Assembly: GCA_019671135.1 (NCBI GenBank)
Contig: JAHRHY010000005.1
Location: forward strand, 1-64,000
Reading direction: 5' to 3'
Length of the DNA: 64,000 nucleotides
From: Linnemannia hyalina
Lineage: Eukaryota; Mortierellomycota; Mortierellomycetes; Mortierellales; Mortierellaceae
Position numbers and translations under genes: made by a program. The stretch's first letter is position 1, and every line of letters begins with the position of its first letter. Positions 19,201 to 28,870 of this stretch are shown here, piece by piece. The notes under the pieces are model-generated. The model was not told the origin of the DNA, ran no database searches, and was given only the letters and a program-made list of their open reading frames with translations.

Positions 19201-20295
19201 GACGATTGACCTGATCTCAGGTGTCATAAGAGGGCGCTTGGGTGGCGATGGTGAGTCCTTGTCATTCCTGTCCTTGTCCTTCTGCAGATCCTTCGAGGAC
19301 TTGACCAGAGCCAAGAATATGTCCGAGCCGGGGAGGGTAGCCATGGTATGAAAGTGTAGGTGGGAGAGGAGGAGACCTTTGGTGCGGGTTTGGATGCTGT
19401 TTGATTTAAATCCTGTGCAGTCCCATTTGATGGATGTGTTGTTGTGGGTGAAGTGTAGAGCATTTGTACGCCAGTTGATTTGAGGGTTGATGTGTGTGAG
19501 CCATGGTTTTCCCAGAATCAGGTCGTATTTCTTGAGTGGGTAGAGAATGGGGTCGAGAGTGTCGGAGTAGCCGTTGCGTTCGATGGTGATGTTGACAGTA
19601 TGGTTGGTGATGGAGGATGAGCCGTCGGGAAGGAGGACAGGAATGGGGTTGATGACGGTTCGTGACAAATTGTTTTTCTTTTGAAATGAGGTACTGATCA
19701 CGTTACCTTCAGCACCGCCATCAATCAGCACGCGAGCCGGAAAGCCGCTGACAAGGCAATTAAAAGTGAGCAGTTGGCGCTCAGCCTCGGCGATAGAAAA
19801 TGAACAGAGACGCAATTGCTTTTGTCTCCGTCTTCTCAACTGTCGCTTCGTAGGCGGTGTGGTCGACACAACAGGGGCGGTCAGGTCCAGGTCTGGGCCA
19901 TCTGAAGTTCTAGACACAATATGGGACGAGTCAAAGGTTGGGGTCTGGTCCAGTGAAGGTGCCAGGGTGGGGGGGGAGTGAGCATCACGAATTGAGTTTG
20001 AAATCTGAGTTTGGCTAGAAGTACTTTCAACTGATAGATCTGGCGACTTTTTTATTTTTTCTTTTGAACTTAACTCTGGTGTGTGAGCACTCCCTTCACC
20101 GCTGGGGTAAAAGGAGGGGGTTTCAGCAACTGGGTCCTGGACTGCACCTAGTTGCTGGGGGCATTTCCCGACTGGTCTGTTGGGGGGTTGCCCACGTAAG
20201 CAATGTTGTTGACGGCCTGGGACCTGGGAGGTCGGGGCGTATTGCGGTTTTTCCCACAGTCCCAGGAGTAATGTCCGGCATTGGGTCGGCGGCAC
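16300..20295 (-). CDS. Gypsy-D1 Pol polyprotein
   Basis: A 1331-aa frame. Retropepsin VLIDGGAEGN is near residue 190, reverse transcriptase YLDDILIYS near 550 and RNase H VETDASGFAIG near 700. HHCC zinc finger (H..H...C..C) is near 905-950. Integrase catalytic residues are in TMDFMTHLP, VSDRDSKFT and QTDGQTEVMN (about 975-1075). A chromodomain (EYEVESIL...WKGYGREDQTWEP) is near 1278-1325. It overlaps the Gag end by 148 bp in the -1 frame, so the first ~50 residues are probably replaced by Gag through frameshifting. All catalytic motifs are present, so the element may be active. Confidence 0.92.
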   Translation of the reverse strand: MPPTQCRTLLLGLWEKPQYAPTSQVPGRQQHCLRGQPPNRPVGKCPQQLGAVQDPVAETPSFYPSGEGSAHTPELSSKEKIKKSPDLSVESTSSQTQISNSIRDAHSPPTLAPSLDQTPTFDSSHIVSRTSDGPDLDLTAPVVSTTPPTKRQLRRRRQKQLRLCSFSIAEAERQLLTFNCLVSGFPARVLIDGGAEGNVISTSFQKKNNLSRTVINPIPVLLPDGSSSITNHTVNITIERNGYSDTLDPILYPLKKYDLILGKPWLTHINPQINWRTNALHFTHNNTSIKWDCTGFKSNSIQTRTKGLLLSHLHFHTMATLPGSDIFLALVKSSKDLQKDKDRNDKDSPSPPKRPLMTPEIRSIVEDEFKDVFPDTLPSGLPPDRGDAMKIETDPTADPPFKPVIRLSIAELDELRKQLDELLAKKFIKPSTSPYGAPVLFVRKKDGTLRMCVDYRALNGITKKNRHPLPRIDELIDRFRGARYFSKLDLLSGYHQQRIYEPHTHKTAFRCRYGHFEFNVVPFGLTNAPASFSNMMLRVLDPVLDKWVVVYLDDILIYSKTKAEHLKHLRSVLALLRQHGLYAKLSKCSFMQEETEFLGHTISKDGISTSAGLVKAIREWPRPTSIKDVQQFLGLAQFYQTYIDKFAQIALPLSQLLAGGATFSWDNDKEQAFLSLKTAISSAPVLRIFDPDLLTTVETDASGFAIGAVLFQTDASGVSRPVAFTSRKLQPAERNYPTHEQELLAVVHALRTWRYYLDGSHFVVYTDHATLRHFPTQPKLTRRQARWMELLQEYDFDFKYKRGADNTVPDALSRRPDHRAEDPVSPTTDTVEIHSIDIQLEPGVRQRLIEDYQSSPRLSLVYKSCLEGSAPSGYSFHNGLLYYDRRGTTVLAIPQKADICRSLLHDCHDTPIAGHFGFRKTYDKLRRMAYWPNMAKETQLYVDSCEKCQRNKPSQERPAGLLQPLPIPASRWEVVTMDFMTHLPKTPRNHDAITVFVDKLSKHVHFVPSTTTATATDVARQFFDNVFRHHGMPTTIVSDRDSKFTSHFWQELHRLMDVKLAMSTAYHPQTDGQTEVMNKTLGVMLRAFIDEKQTNWDTLLPAAEFAYNNSVNHSTGYSPFFLNTGQHPRIPASLLSHTDSNVPSVHNYLDQQSTALLFAQDALQRAQDHQKEQADKRRRDHDYKVGDKILLSAENITMPADSGLSSDKLKPRFIGPFTLLEQRSPVTFLVDLPPSYNIHNVFHVDLFRHHIESPLAFGRRTLAPPPPVVIEGNEEYEVESILRYRKYRRQHQFLVSWKGYGREDQTWEPVANLENCRDLVDAFKKDQGIVF

Positions 20296-21329
20296 TTGAA
20301 ACAGCCGTTGTTGTTCTCCAAGTATAGTCTTTCTTCATCGGTGAGGCGGGCAAGGCGCGGGCGGTTTTGTTGCTGTTGCTGGTTGTTGAACTGAGATGCC
20401 ATAGCGTTGACAGCGATAGTGAGGGACTGGACCGAGGACATGAGTGCGCGGGTGGTGGGGTCGACACTGATGTTATCAATCTCCATCGCCATTGGGTCGA
20501 AGGCGGGGGCGGAGGTTGGGGCTGAGTTGGAGGTCGGGGTTTGTGAGCGGATGTTATTCATAGCCTTGGCGAACATACCCTTGGTGGCGCCTCTGGGTCC
20601 GAAAGCATAGATGGTGTCAAATCCTTCAGCCTTGGAGCACATGTCGAAAAAAGTGTTGTTGGGGTTAGATACCTGATCAGTCTGAAGTAATTGCCTCAGG
20701 TCGTCGGGGCAGCCTTGGAGAAAAACAACTCTGACGGTGGATTCAAGGAAGACGCGGCCGGTGGGATCCTCCGCAAGTAAAATGTTCATGTAGAGGCGGA
20801 TGCGGGTAAGGTACTCGGCGAGGTTGGTGGTGAGCTTGGCATTGAGGAGGAGGCCGCGGACGTGTTCAAGGAAGCCGTCAGGCATATATGCCTTCTTGAA
20901 CAAGGTTGTGAAGGTGAGGTACTCGCAGGTGTCGTCGATGTTAAGGGATTCCCACCAGAGGAGAGAGGTTTGGTTAAGGAGGTTGACGGCATGAATGGTG
21001 CGTTTTCTGTCAGGTACGTTCTTCATGGTGAAGTAGCGTTGCACCTCCTTTAGCCACGCAAGGCATTTGAAGCCATCGCGAGTGCCGTCATACTTGGCGG
21101 GTTTGGAGGTGGTGTCGAGTTCAATGATGGTGGGAAGGGATTGGTTGTCGTTGTTCATGATGGTGAGTTCCGATAAAAAATCTGTGATAAAATACGTGTC
21201 GATAGGGGGAAGACAGGGCGAGGGGATGGAAGAGGTGCTGGGTGAGGTGTCAGGGGAACTGGAGGGGTCTGGGGTTTGTACTGGGGGGTCTGGGGTCTGG
21301 TCAGTGGATTCGTGAACCTTTGCTACCAT
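20148..21329 (-). CDS. Gypsy-D1 Gag
   Basis: A 393-aa protein with a Pro/Ser-rich start, a capsid domain (FKCLAWLKEVQRYF...LLWWESL) and a variant zinc knuckle CFKCRRPNAGHYSWDC with six residues before His rather than four. The first ATG begins on the last LTR base and overlaps the primer-binding site. A later Met (MNNDNQSL, about residue 58) is an alternative start. Confidence 0.85.
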   Translation of the reverse strand: MVAKVHESTDQTPDPPVQTPDPSSSPDTSPSTSSIPSPCLPPIDTYFITDFLSELTIMNNDNQSLPTIIELDTTSKPAKYDGTRDGFKCLAWLKEVQRYFTMKNVPDRKRTIHAVNLLNQTSLLWWESLNIDDTCEYLTFTTLFKKAYMPDGFLEHVRGLLLNAKLTTNLAEYLTRIRLYMNILLAEDPTGRVFLESTVRVVFLQGCPDDLRQLLQTDQVSNPNNTFFDMCSKAEGFDTIYAFGPRGATKGMFAKAMNNIRSQTPTSNSAPTSAPAFDPMAMEIDNISVDPTTRALMSSVQSLTIAVNAMASQFNNQQQQQNRPRLARLTDEERLYLENNNGCFKCRRPNAGHYSWDCGKNRNTPRPPRSQAVNNIAYVGNPPTDQSGNAPSN

Positions 21330-21427
21330 GCAACTTTAGGAGGAGTGGAAGTAAGAGATGTGGATGTATTATGGTAGTGTGTGTCTATTTATCTAAAGCT
21401 ACTCTGATCGGAGGTTCAACTGTTGCA
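21329..21427 (-). repeat. Gypsy-D1 5' LTR
   Basis: 99 bp. On the minus strand it is followed at once by TGGTAGCAAAG. Confidence 0.93.
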
Positions 21428-23394
21428 TCGCCCCTGCATCATTGAAACTGACGCTTCTGACAAGGCCCTCGGCGCTGTCTGCAGTCAGCGTGACCAAGAT
21501 GGACGCCTACATCCTATCGCTTACTACTCCCGAAAACTATTGCCTGCTGAACTCAACTATCAGATCTACGACAAAGAACTCCTTGCCATTGTGTCTGCCT
21601 TTAAACATTGGCGACACTACCTGGAATTCTCGCCCGCTACCACGGAAGTCATCACCGACCACAGAAATCTTGAGTACTTTACCACCACGCGCCAATTGAG
21701 CCGCCGTCAAGTCCGCTGGTCTGAAATCTTGTCTGACTACAACTTTACCATCCATTACCGCCCTGGCTCCCAGAATGCCGCTGCCGATGCTTTGTCCCGG
21801 CGGGACAACCCTGGAGAGGGAGGTGCGGCCCAGCACGGCAAGACCGAGATGACCCTCCTACCGCCGATCCAGATTCTGAACACCATCCAGGCCCGGTCAC
21901 TGCAACCAGAGACGCCAGCGATCCAGGAAAAAATCAAGACACTAATCCCCGATGATCTATACTTTGGTCCAATACTCGCCAAGACCGCAAAGTCGAACTC
22001 GGACAATGCCCAGTACTCAATTCAAGATGGGCTACTCCTGCGGGATGGCCTTGTCTGCGTCCCCGACGATCCCGAACTCAAGAAACAAATCCTTCAAGAA
22101 TGTCACGACGCCCCAACCGCCGGTCATTTTGGAATTACCAAGACCTCAGACCTTGTCAGTCGAACCTTTTACTGGCCTTCCATGTGGCGTTACATCAAGG
22201 ATTACATCAACGGTTGTGACACCTGCCAACGGACAAAGTCATCCACTCACAAGCCTTATGGACTTTTACAACCCCTGCCTGTACCCGATCGCCCCTGGAC
22301 CTCAGTATCGATGGATTTCATCACCCAACTCCCCCCCTCAAACGGCTATACGGCAATCTGTGTTTTTGTGGACCGATTCACCAAGATGGCACACTTTGTC
22401 CCCACCTACGACAACATCAATGCACAGGATACGGTCTGTTTGTTCCTAGAACGCGTATTTTCAGCCCACGGTCTCCCGGATGACATTGTTTCTGACAGAG
22501 GCGCCACCTTCACTTCAGCCTTCGTTTCCACCATGTTCAAGTCTCTGGGGATCAATCAGAAGCTTTCTACCGCCTACCACCAACGCACCGATGGACAGAC
22601 CGAGAGAGTAAATTCAATACTGGAACAGTACCTACGAGGGTATATCGACTATCAGCAAACGGACTGGAGCACCCTTCTACCGATAGCAGAATTTGCATAC
22701 AACAACGCAACACACTCAACAACAAAAACAACACCATTCTTTGCCAACCTCGGCTACCATCCGAAATTCACCATCACCATCCCAAGAGTCTCGAAGGACA
22801 ATGTCCCAGCCCAGGAACGCGTCCAGGCCCTAAAGAACCTCTATGCGGAGATGCAACTCAATATTCACACCGCCATTGAACAGCATGCCAGGAACTTCGA
22901 CACCAAGGCCCAACCACAACCCAATCTGCAAGTAGGAGATCTTGTATGGCTAGACGCCCGGAACCTCCAAACGAACAGACCATGCAAGAAGCTCGACCAT
23001 AAGCGCATGGGCCCTTACCGTATTCTCGAAAAAATCGGCACTCGATCCTTCCGTCTCGATTTACCACCAACGACCAAGCTACATCCTGTCTTTCATGTAA
23101 ACTTACTTGAGCGTGCGCATCCAGATACGATCCCCGGTCGAGCCTCAAAACGACCTCCTCCGCTTGTCGTCTCCGGCGATGAGGAGTACGAGGTTGAGGC
23201 CATTTTGGATTCACGGATCAGGCGCAACCACCTTGAATACTATATACATTGGAGAGGCTACCCCGTATCCGAACGAACCTGGGAACCGGCCGCCTGTGTC
23301 AAGAATTCCCCGGACCTTGTTCGCGAGTTCCATCTGCAACACCCTCACAAACCCAGCCAAAGGCCTCTTGGAACTCGGCCCTAGAGGGGGAGGT

Positions 23395-23591
23395 TGTCAC
23401 GAGACAAGAGCTTGCTCTTGTGACTTCGCCCTAACGAGTATAAAAGGGCCTTAGATAGCAAATCTATAGCTCTTTACTTGGTATCGCCAATACAACATAC
23501 TCTTTAACCTATTCCTTATACTCATTTCTTAGTCCTTGATCAAGGTTCTCTTTATCTACTTCATTCTATTGCTTGGTCTGCTTTCTTGACA
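23395..23591 (+). repeat. Gypsy-A 3' LTR
   Basis: 197 bp, identical by eye to 12730-12926. It is followed by MITE sequence rather than the bases expected from the left flank. Confidence 0.92.
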
Positions 23592-23922
23592 CAAACACTC
23601 TCCTCTAATGGACGCGGTGGATATCGTCAAGATCTGCAGAGATGTAACAAACACCATATGATAATTTGGACTTGAAAGGCCTCCTTACAGGTTAATAGTA
23701 GATGGACATATTCAAGAGTTTGGTGTGCAAAAAATAAGAAGACTTTGTTGTTTGGAGAATAGGTTGGTGTTTAGTAGGATAGTTAAACAAAAAATGTTAC
23801 AATGGTTGTCTTATATGCTTGGTATCATATATACATTCTCATCCCATAGTCGCTATGGATATTGTCGAGATCTACAGAGATGTAACAAACACCATATGAT
23901 AACTTGAACTTGAAAGGCCTCC
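23592..23922 (+). mobile_element. Two truncated MITE tails (M6, M7)
   Basis: 23592-23684 is the last ~93 bp of a MITE ending GACTTGAAAGGCCTCC. 23685-23922 is the last ~238 bp of another, ending ACTTGAAAGGCCTCC. They lie head to tail with no spacer. M7 abuts gene d at TACGATGATT. Confidence 0.75.
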
Positions 23923-24261
23923 TACGATGATTCCAGAAATACATGTAAGGAATGCAAGATAAAGTCTTCCAAGGAGAGCTATCAGGCAAAAAAGAATGGT
24001 GGAAAGCATGTGAAATCTGGGAGATGTAAGAAAGATGAGGATGTGCAACAATCCGATGATGATTTACAGTATGAGAGTAAGAAGTTAAAGAAACGTGTCA
24101 GAAAATTGGAGAAAGGAATGCATAAGATGAACCAAATTATTTCCCAGCAGAGGAGGGAGATTTATATAATAAATGCCTTGATCAAAGGATTTGCCAGTGG
24201 TCTCATGGTAAATCAAGAGGAAGAATTAGATACAGCCAATGTTGTTGAGCTATCGGAATAA
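23923..24261 (+). pseudogene. Gene d, copy 3, 5'-truncated
   Basis: Starts inside the zinc motif at YDDSRNTCKEC and runs to the stop at 24261 with the basic segment and coiled coil intact. The first CxxC is lost to MITE M7. About 95% similar by eye to the copies at 7.7 and 52.9 kb. Confidence 0.75.
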
Positions 24262-24625
24262 ACTTTTAAAATGTGCAATATATATACCTTCCATAAGTAG
24301 TATTATGGGAATTATTCCCAGGGAATTCATGTACTGTCAACCAAGCTGGTACCATTATCATCATGATGTATATGCATGAGATTCACCGTGGACACATGTA
24401 TAAATGCTATATATGTTATATGAACGTAGGTGATTTAAAATGGTGGGCATAGCTTAACAAAAGACGAGAAAACAGGTGTACTCCCTCGCCCAAAAAAAAG
24501 CGCTCCAACCTTTTTGTCCTCCCCGATTACCGTTGTGTAAAATATGTTTATGTTGATACTCTCTCCTTACGTTTTTCTCTTGTAATACTGCTAGATAACT
24601 ATGTCCATTTGGATTCTTTTGCTTT
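24262..24625 (-). repeat. Blocks R2 and R1, inverted copy
   Basis: 24262-24477 is R2 and 24478-24625 is the R1 end, in reverse. R1 stops at TTTTGCTTT, where MITE M2 starts. The missing R1 continuation (TTTTGTATATG) is found after MITE M3 at 37670. Confidence 0.75.
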
Positions 24626-24968
24626 GCGGCCCCTTCATTTGCAGAGGATATAAAAAGGCATATAAAAAATATCCAAAGCCCAAGGAACGGAGTGTTTACT
24701 TCCATAACTGACATATCTCTTCATAGTGGGCAACAGAACACAGAATAAAATAGCAATAGACAGCACATGTTTTTTTAAAGTGTAATCTCTCCCCTGTATT
24801 TCGCCCCAAAGATACAGTTGAGAGTACAAGTGCTTTAGATGATCACCTACAAGAACTACTCTGGCGAATCTTGCAGTGAGGGTTACAGATTAATAGTAGA
24901 TGGACACATTCAAGAGTGTGGTGTGCGAAAAATAAGAAGACTTTGTTGTTTGGAGAATAGGTTGGTGT

Positions 24969-25165
24969 TGTCAAGAAAGCAGACCAAGCAATAGAATGAA
25001 GTAGATAAAGAGAACCTTGATCAAGGACTAAGAAATGAGTATAAGGAATAGGTTAAAGAGTATGTTGTATTGGCGATACCAAGTAAAGAGCTATAGATTT
25101 GCTATCTAAGGCCCTTTTATACTCGTTAGGGCGAAGTCACAAGAGCAAGCTCTTGTCTCGTGACA
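24969..25165 (-). repeat. Gypsy-B 3' LTR
   Basis: 197 bp, identical by eye to 30393-30589. Confidence 0.93.
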
Positions 25166-25175
25166 ACCTCCCCCT

Positions 25176-28100
25176 CTAGGGCCGAGTTCCAAGAGGCCTT
25201 TGGCTGGGTTTGTGAGGGTGTTGCAGATGGAACTCGCGAACAAGGTCCGGGGAATTCTTGACACAGGCGGCCGGTTCCCAGGTTCGTTCGGATACGGGGT
25301 AGCCTCTCCAATGTATATAGTATTCAAGGTGGTTGCGCCTGATCCGTGAATCCAAAATGGCCTCAACCTCGTACTCCTCATCGCCGGAGACGACAAGCGG
25401 AGGAGGTCGTTTTGAGGCTCGACCGGGGATCGTATCTGGATGCGCACGCTCAAGTAAGTTTACATGAAAGACAGGATGTAGCTTGGTCGTTGGTGGTAAA
25501 TCGAGACGGAAGGATCGAGTGCCGATTTTTTCGAGAATACGGTAAGGGCCCATGCGCTTATGGTCGAGCTTCTTGCATGGTCTGTTCGTTTGGAGGTTCC
25601 GGGCGTCTAGCCATACAAGATCTCCTACTTGCAGATTGGGTTGTGGTTGGGCCTTGGTGTCGAAGTTCCTGGCATGCTGTTCAATGGCGGTGTGAATATT
25701 GAGTTGCATCTCCGCATAGAGGTTCTTTAGGGCCTGGACGCGTTCCTGGGCTGGGACATTGTCCTTCGAGACTCTTGGGATGGTGATGGTGAATTTCGGA
25801 TGGTAGCCGAGGTTGGCAAAGAATGGTGTTGTTTTTGTTGTTGAGTGTGTTGCGTTGTTGTATGCAAATTCTGCTATCGGTAGAAGGGTGCTCCAGTCCG
25901 TTTGCTGATAGTCGATATACCCTCGTAGGTACTGTTCCAGTATTGAATTTACTCTCTCGGTCTGTCCATCGGTGCGTTGGTGGTAGGCGGTAGAAAGCTT
26001 CTGATTGATCCCCAGAGACTTGAACATGGTGGAAACGAAGGCTGAAGTGAAGGTGGCGCCTCTGTCAGAAACAATGTCATCCGGGAGACCGTGGGCTGAA
26101 AATACGCGTTCTAGGAACAAACAGACCGTATCCTGTGCATTGATGTTGTCGTAGGTGGGGACAAAGTGTGCCATCTTGGTGAATCGGTCCACAAAAACAC
26201 AGATTGCCGTATAGCCGTTTGAGGGGGGGAGTTGGGTGATGAAATCCATCGATACTGAGGTCCAGGGGCGATCGGGTACAGGCAGGGGTTGTAAAAGTCC
26301 ATAAGGCTTGTGAGTGGATGACTTTGTCCGTTGGCAGGTGTCACAACCGTTGATGTAATCCTTGATGTAACGCCACATGGAAGGCCAGTAAAAGGTTCGA
26401 CTGACAAGGTCTGAGGTCTTGGTAATTCCAAAATGACCGGCGGTTGGGGCGTCGTGACATTCTTGAAGGATTTGTTTCTTGAGTTCGGGATCGTCGGGGA
26501 CGCAGACAAGGCCATCCCGCAGGAGTAGCCCATCTTGAATTGAGTACTGGGCATTGTCCGAGTTCGACTTTGCGGTCTTGGCGAGTATTGGACCAAAGTA
26601 TAGATCATCGGGGATTAGTGTCTTGATTTTTTCCTGGATCGCTGGCGTCTCTGGTTGCAGTGACCGGGCCTGGATGGTGTTCAGAATCTGGATCGGCGGT
26701 AGGAGGGTCATCTCGGTCTTGCCGTGCTGGGCCGCACCTCCCTCTCCAGGGTTGTCCCGCCGGGACAAAGCATCGGCAGCGGCATTCTGGGAGCCAGGGC
26801 GGTAATGGATGGTAAAGTTGTAGTCAGACAAGATTTCAGACCAGCGGACTTGACGGCGGCTCAATTGGCGCGTGGTGGTAAAGTACTCAAGATTTCTGTG
26901 GTCGGTGATGACTTCCGTGGTAGCGGGCGAGAATTCCAGGTAGTGTCGCCAATGTTTAAAGGCAGACACAATGGCAAGGAGTTCTTTGTCGTAGATCTGA
27001 TAGTTGAGTTCAGCAGGCAATAGTTTTCGGGAGTAGTAAGCGATAGGATGTAGGCGTCCATCTTGGTCACGCTGACTGCAGACAGCGCCGAGGGCCTTGT
27101 CAGAAGCGTCAGTTTCAATGATGCAGGGGCGATCTGGTTGGAAATGCCGAAGGACGGGGCCAGACATGAAGCGTGACTTGAGCTCCGTGAAAGCGGCTTG
27201 TGCGATAGCGGTCCAGACAAAGTTAGTATTTTTCTTGAGTAACGCGGTGAGAGGCGCGGCGATATGGGAGTATTTCCGTACAAAACGACGGTAGAAGTTG
27301 GAGAAACCCAGAAAGCACTGGACATCCGAAACGGAAGAGGGAGTGGGCCAATCGCGAATGGCGGCAACCTTGGCGGGGTCCATAGAAATACCGTCAGTTC
27401 CGATCACAAAGCCGAGGAATTCGACTTTGTCCTTGTCGAACGAGCATTTCTCGAGTTTTAAGCATAGACCAGCGTCTTGGAGCTTGCTGAGAACTTTGCG
27501 GACATGCGCGGTATGTTCCTCAAGGGTGTCGGAGTAGATGAGAATGTCGTCAATGTATAGCACGACAAAGTCATCTAGGTAATCGCGGAGGACGTCGTTG
27601 GCGAAAGCTTGGAAAGTTCCGGGAGCGTTCATTAGTCCGAAGGGCATGACTGTATACTCGAAGTGGCCATAGCGGCAGCGGAATGCAGTCTTCCATTCGT
27701 CGCCCTCCTTGATGCGGAGAAGATTGTATGCTCCTCGCATGTCGAGCTTGGTGAAATACTTGGCTTTGCCTAGTCGGTCGAAAGTTTCGGAGATCAGTGG
27801 CAGAGGGCATCGATTGGGGACAGTCACCTTGTTGAGGCCTCGATAGTCGACACAGAGGCGGAGAGAACCGTCTTTCTTTTTAACAAAAAGGACGGGGGCG
27901 CCAGCTGGAGACTCGGATCGACGGATGAACCCTTTTGCAAGGTTTTCTTGAATATATTCGCGTAGAACTTGCAGTTCCGTTTGTGATAGGTTGTACACTG
28001 GTCCAAATGGCACGGTGGCTCCTTCGACCACAGGGATATTGTGATCATAGGGTCGATGTGGCGGTAGCTTGTCGGCTTGCATCTTGGAGAATACCTGAGC

Positions 28101-28856
28101 ATATTCGGCATATTTCTCGGGCAGTTGGACTGTGGGTTTTGATTCAGGGATAGAGTTGTCGTTGGTGGTTGCGCTGGCGAGTTCTTCGATTCGGGAGACG
28201 TCGAGCATGTATCCGACTCCTTGATTGGTCTTGAGGATCTGACGGAGTTGTGTATTGCTAATAATGGAGATGTTGGTTGCTGATCGGTTCTTGGCGGATT
28301 TGGATAGTTGGTTGGATCCTGAGGTGTACTTGGTGGGAACCAAAGTGGATTTGGGTTTGGAAGGTGGCAGAAGGATTCGGTCTTGTTCCTGGAAGGAAGG
28401 GATGGATCGAGGCATTGTTGATTGTGCAAGGGGGGAAAGCTTGTCGAGTGTGTGCTGATGGAGGCATGGCATAGTAATGGTTCGTTTCTCCCAGTCGATA
28501 TATGGGTTGTGTGAGCGGAGCCAGTCCATGCCAAGAATAATGGCATAATTGCCAAGTGCAATGAGTTGAAAAGTGTGTGTGGAAAAGTGTTGTGAGTGGG
28601 ATTGCATAACCAATGTGGTGGCGTGATGAGAGGTATGTGTTGAACCATTGGCAAGAGAGATTTGTAATAAGTGTTGTGCTAGTGGAAGATTGTGCTGTTG
28701 TGCTAGATTTTGATGAATGAATGAGATGGTTGCTCCTGAGTCGATCATTGCATGGACTGGTAGTGAGGAGTTTTGGAAGTGAAGAGTAATTGGAATAGTA
28801 ATAGGGGATAGCAGAGGATCATTTGGAGATTTGTTATACAGCTCGCCCAGACACAC
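25176..28856 (-). CDS. Gypsy-B Pol polyprotein
   Basis: 1226 aa. Retropepsin MIDSGATISF is near residue 38, reverse transcriptase YIDDILIYS near 435 and RNase H IETDASDKALG near 580. HHCC (H..GHFG...C..C) is near 800-850. The integrase triad is in SMDFITQLP, VSDRGATFTS and TDGQTERVN (about 870-965). A chromodomain is near 1160-1210 (EYEVEAIL...HWRGYPVSERTWEP). The frame opens with GTG rather than ATG and is -1 relative to Gag, with an A-rich stretch before the Gag stop, so frameshift expression is likely. The chromodomain marks a chromovirus that would target chromatin. Confidence 0.94.
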   Translation of the reverse strand: MCLGELYNKSPNDPLLSPITIPITLHFQNSSLPVHAMIDSGATISFIHQNLAQQHNLPLAQHLLQISLANGSTHTSHHATTLVMQSHSQHFSTHTFQLIALGNYAIILGMDWLRSHNPYIDWEKRTITMPCLHQHTLDKLSPLAQSTMPRSIPSFQEQDRILLPPSKPKSTLVPTKYTSGSNQLSKSAKNRSATNISIISNTQLRQILKTNQGVGYMLDVSRIEELASATTNDNSIPESKPTVQLPEKYAEYAQVFSKMQADKLPPHRPYDHNIPVVEGATVPFGPVYNLSQTELQVLREYIQENLAKGFIRRSESPAGAPVLFVKKKDGSLRLCVDYRGLNKVTVPNRCPLPLISETFDRLGKAKYFTKLDMRGAYNLLRIKEGDEWKTAFRCRYGHFEYTVMPFGLMNAPGTFQAFANDVLRDYLDDFVVLYIDDILIYSDTLEEHTAHVRKVLSKLQDAGLCLKLEKCSFDKDKVEFLGFVIGTDGISMDPAKVAAIRDWPTPSSVSDVQCFLGFSNFYRRFVRKYSHIAAPLTALLKKNTNFVWTAIAQAAFTELKSRFMSGPVLRHFQPDRPCIIETDASDKALGAVCSQRDQDGRLHPIAYYSRKLLPAELNYQIYDKELLAIVSAFKHWRHYLEFSPATTEVITDHRNLEYFTTTRQLSRRQVRWSEILSDYNFTIHYRPGSQNAAADALSRRDNPGEGGAAQHGKTEMTLLPPIQILNTIQARSLQPETPAIQEKIKTLIPDDLYFGPILAKTAKSNSDNAQYSIQDGLLLRDGLVCVPDDPELKKQILQECHDAPTAGHFGITKTSDLVSRTFYWPSMWRYIKDYINGCDTCQRTKSSTHKPYGLLQPLPVPDRPWTSVSMDFITQLPPSNGYTAICVFVDRFTKMAHFVPTYDNINAQDTVCLFLERVFSAHGLPDDIVSDRGATFTSAFVSTMFKSLGINQKLSTAYHQRTDGQTERVNSILEQYLRGYIDYQQTDWSTLLPIAEFAYNNATHSTTKTTPFFANLGYHPKFTITIPRVSKDNVPAQERVQALKNLYAEMQLNIHTAIEQHARNFDTKAQPQPNLQVGDLVWLDARNLQTNRPCKKLDHKRMGPYRILEKIGTRSFRLDLPPTTKLHPVFHVNLLERAHPDTIPGRASKRPPPLVVSGDEEYEVEAILDSRIRRNHLEYYIHWRGYPVSERTWEPAACVKNSPDLVREFHLQHPHKPSQRPLGTRP

Positions 28857-28870
28857 TCCAACTTTACTGT

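Larger units (their letters stand above)
16191..21427 (-). mobile_element. Gypsy-D1: complete chromodomain Gypsy nested in Gypsy-A
   Basis: 5237 bp with very short 99-bp LTRs (16191-16289 and 21329-21427; TGCAAC...GTTGCA) and a 5-bp target duplication TCGCC (16186-16190 and 21428-21432). Gag and Pol frames are intact. The primer site next to the 5' LTR (minus strand) reads TGGTAGCAAAG, which fits the 3' end of an initiator tRNA-Met. A near-identical copy (D2) is at 42687-48422. Confidence 0.95.
14462..23384 (+). pseudogene. Gypsy-A Pol, split by Gypsy-D1
   Basis: Two pieces (14462-16190 and 21428-23384) form one 1226-codon polyprotein like that of Gypsy-B. Piece one: retropepsin (MIDSGATISF) and reverse transcriptase (YIDDILIYS). 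Piece two: RNase H (IETDASDKALG), HHCC and DDE integrase (SMDFITQLP, SDRGATFTS, DGQTERVN) and a C-terminal chromodomain (EYEVEAIL...YIHWRGYP). The insertion lies at the RT/RNase H boundary, and the host frame ends in stop codons within the D1 LTR. There is no ATG near the start of the frame, so Pol was probably made by -1 frameshifting from Gag. Confidence 0.9.
12730..23591 (+). mobile_element. Gypsy-A: chromodomain Ty3/Gypsy retrotransposon, split
   Basis: 197-bp identical LTRs (12730-12926, 23395-23591; TGTCAC...TTGACA) enclose gag and pol. It is interrupted at 16190/21428 by Gypsy-D1 with a TCGCC duplication. Without the insert the element is about 5.6 kb, and its proteins look identical to those of Gypsy-B. 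A polypurine tract (GAGGGGGAGG) precedes the 3' LTR. The flanks GGTGA and CAAAC do not match, unlike Gypsy-B. Identical LTRs mean recent insertion or conversion. Confidence 0.92.
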
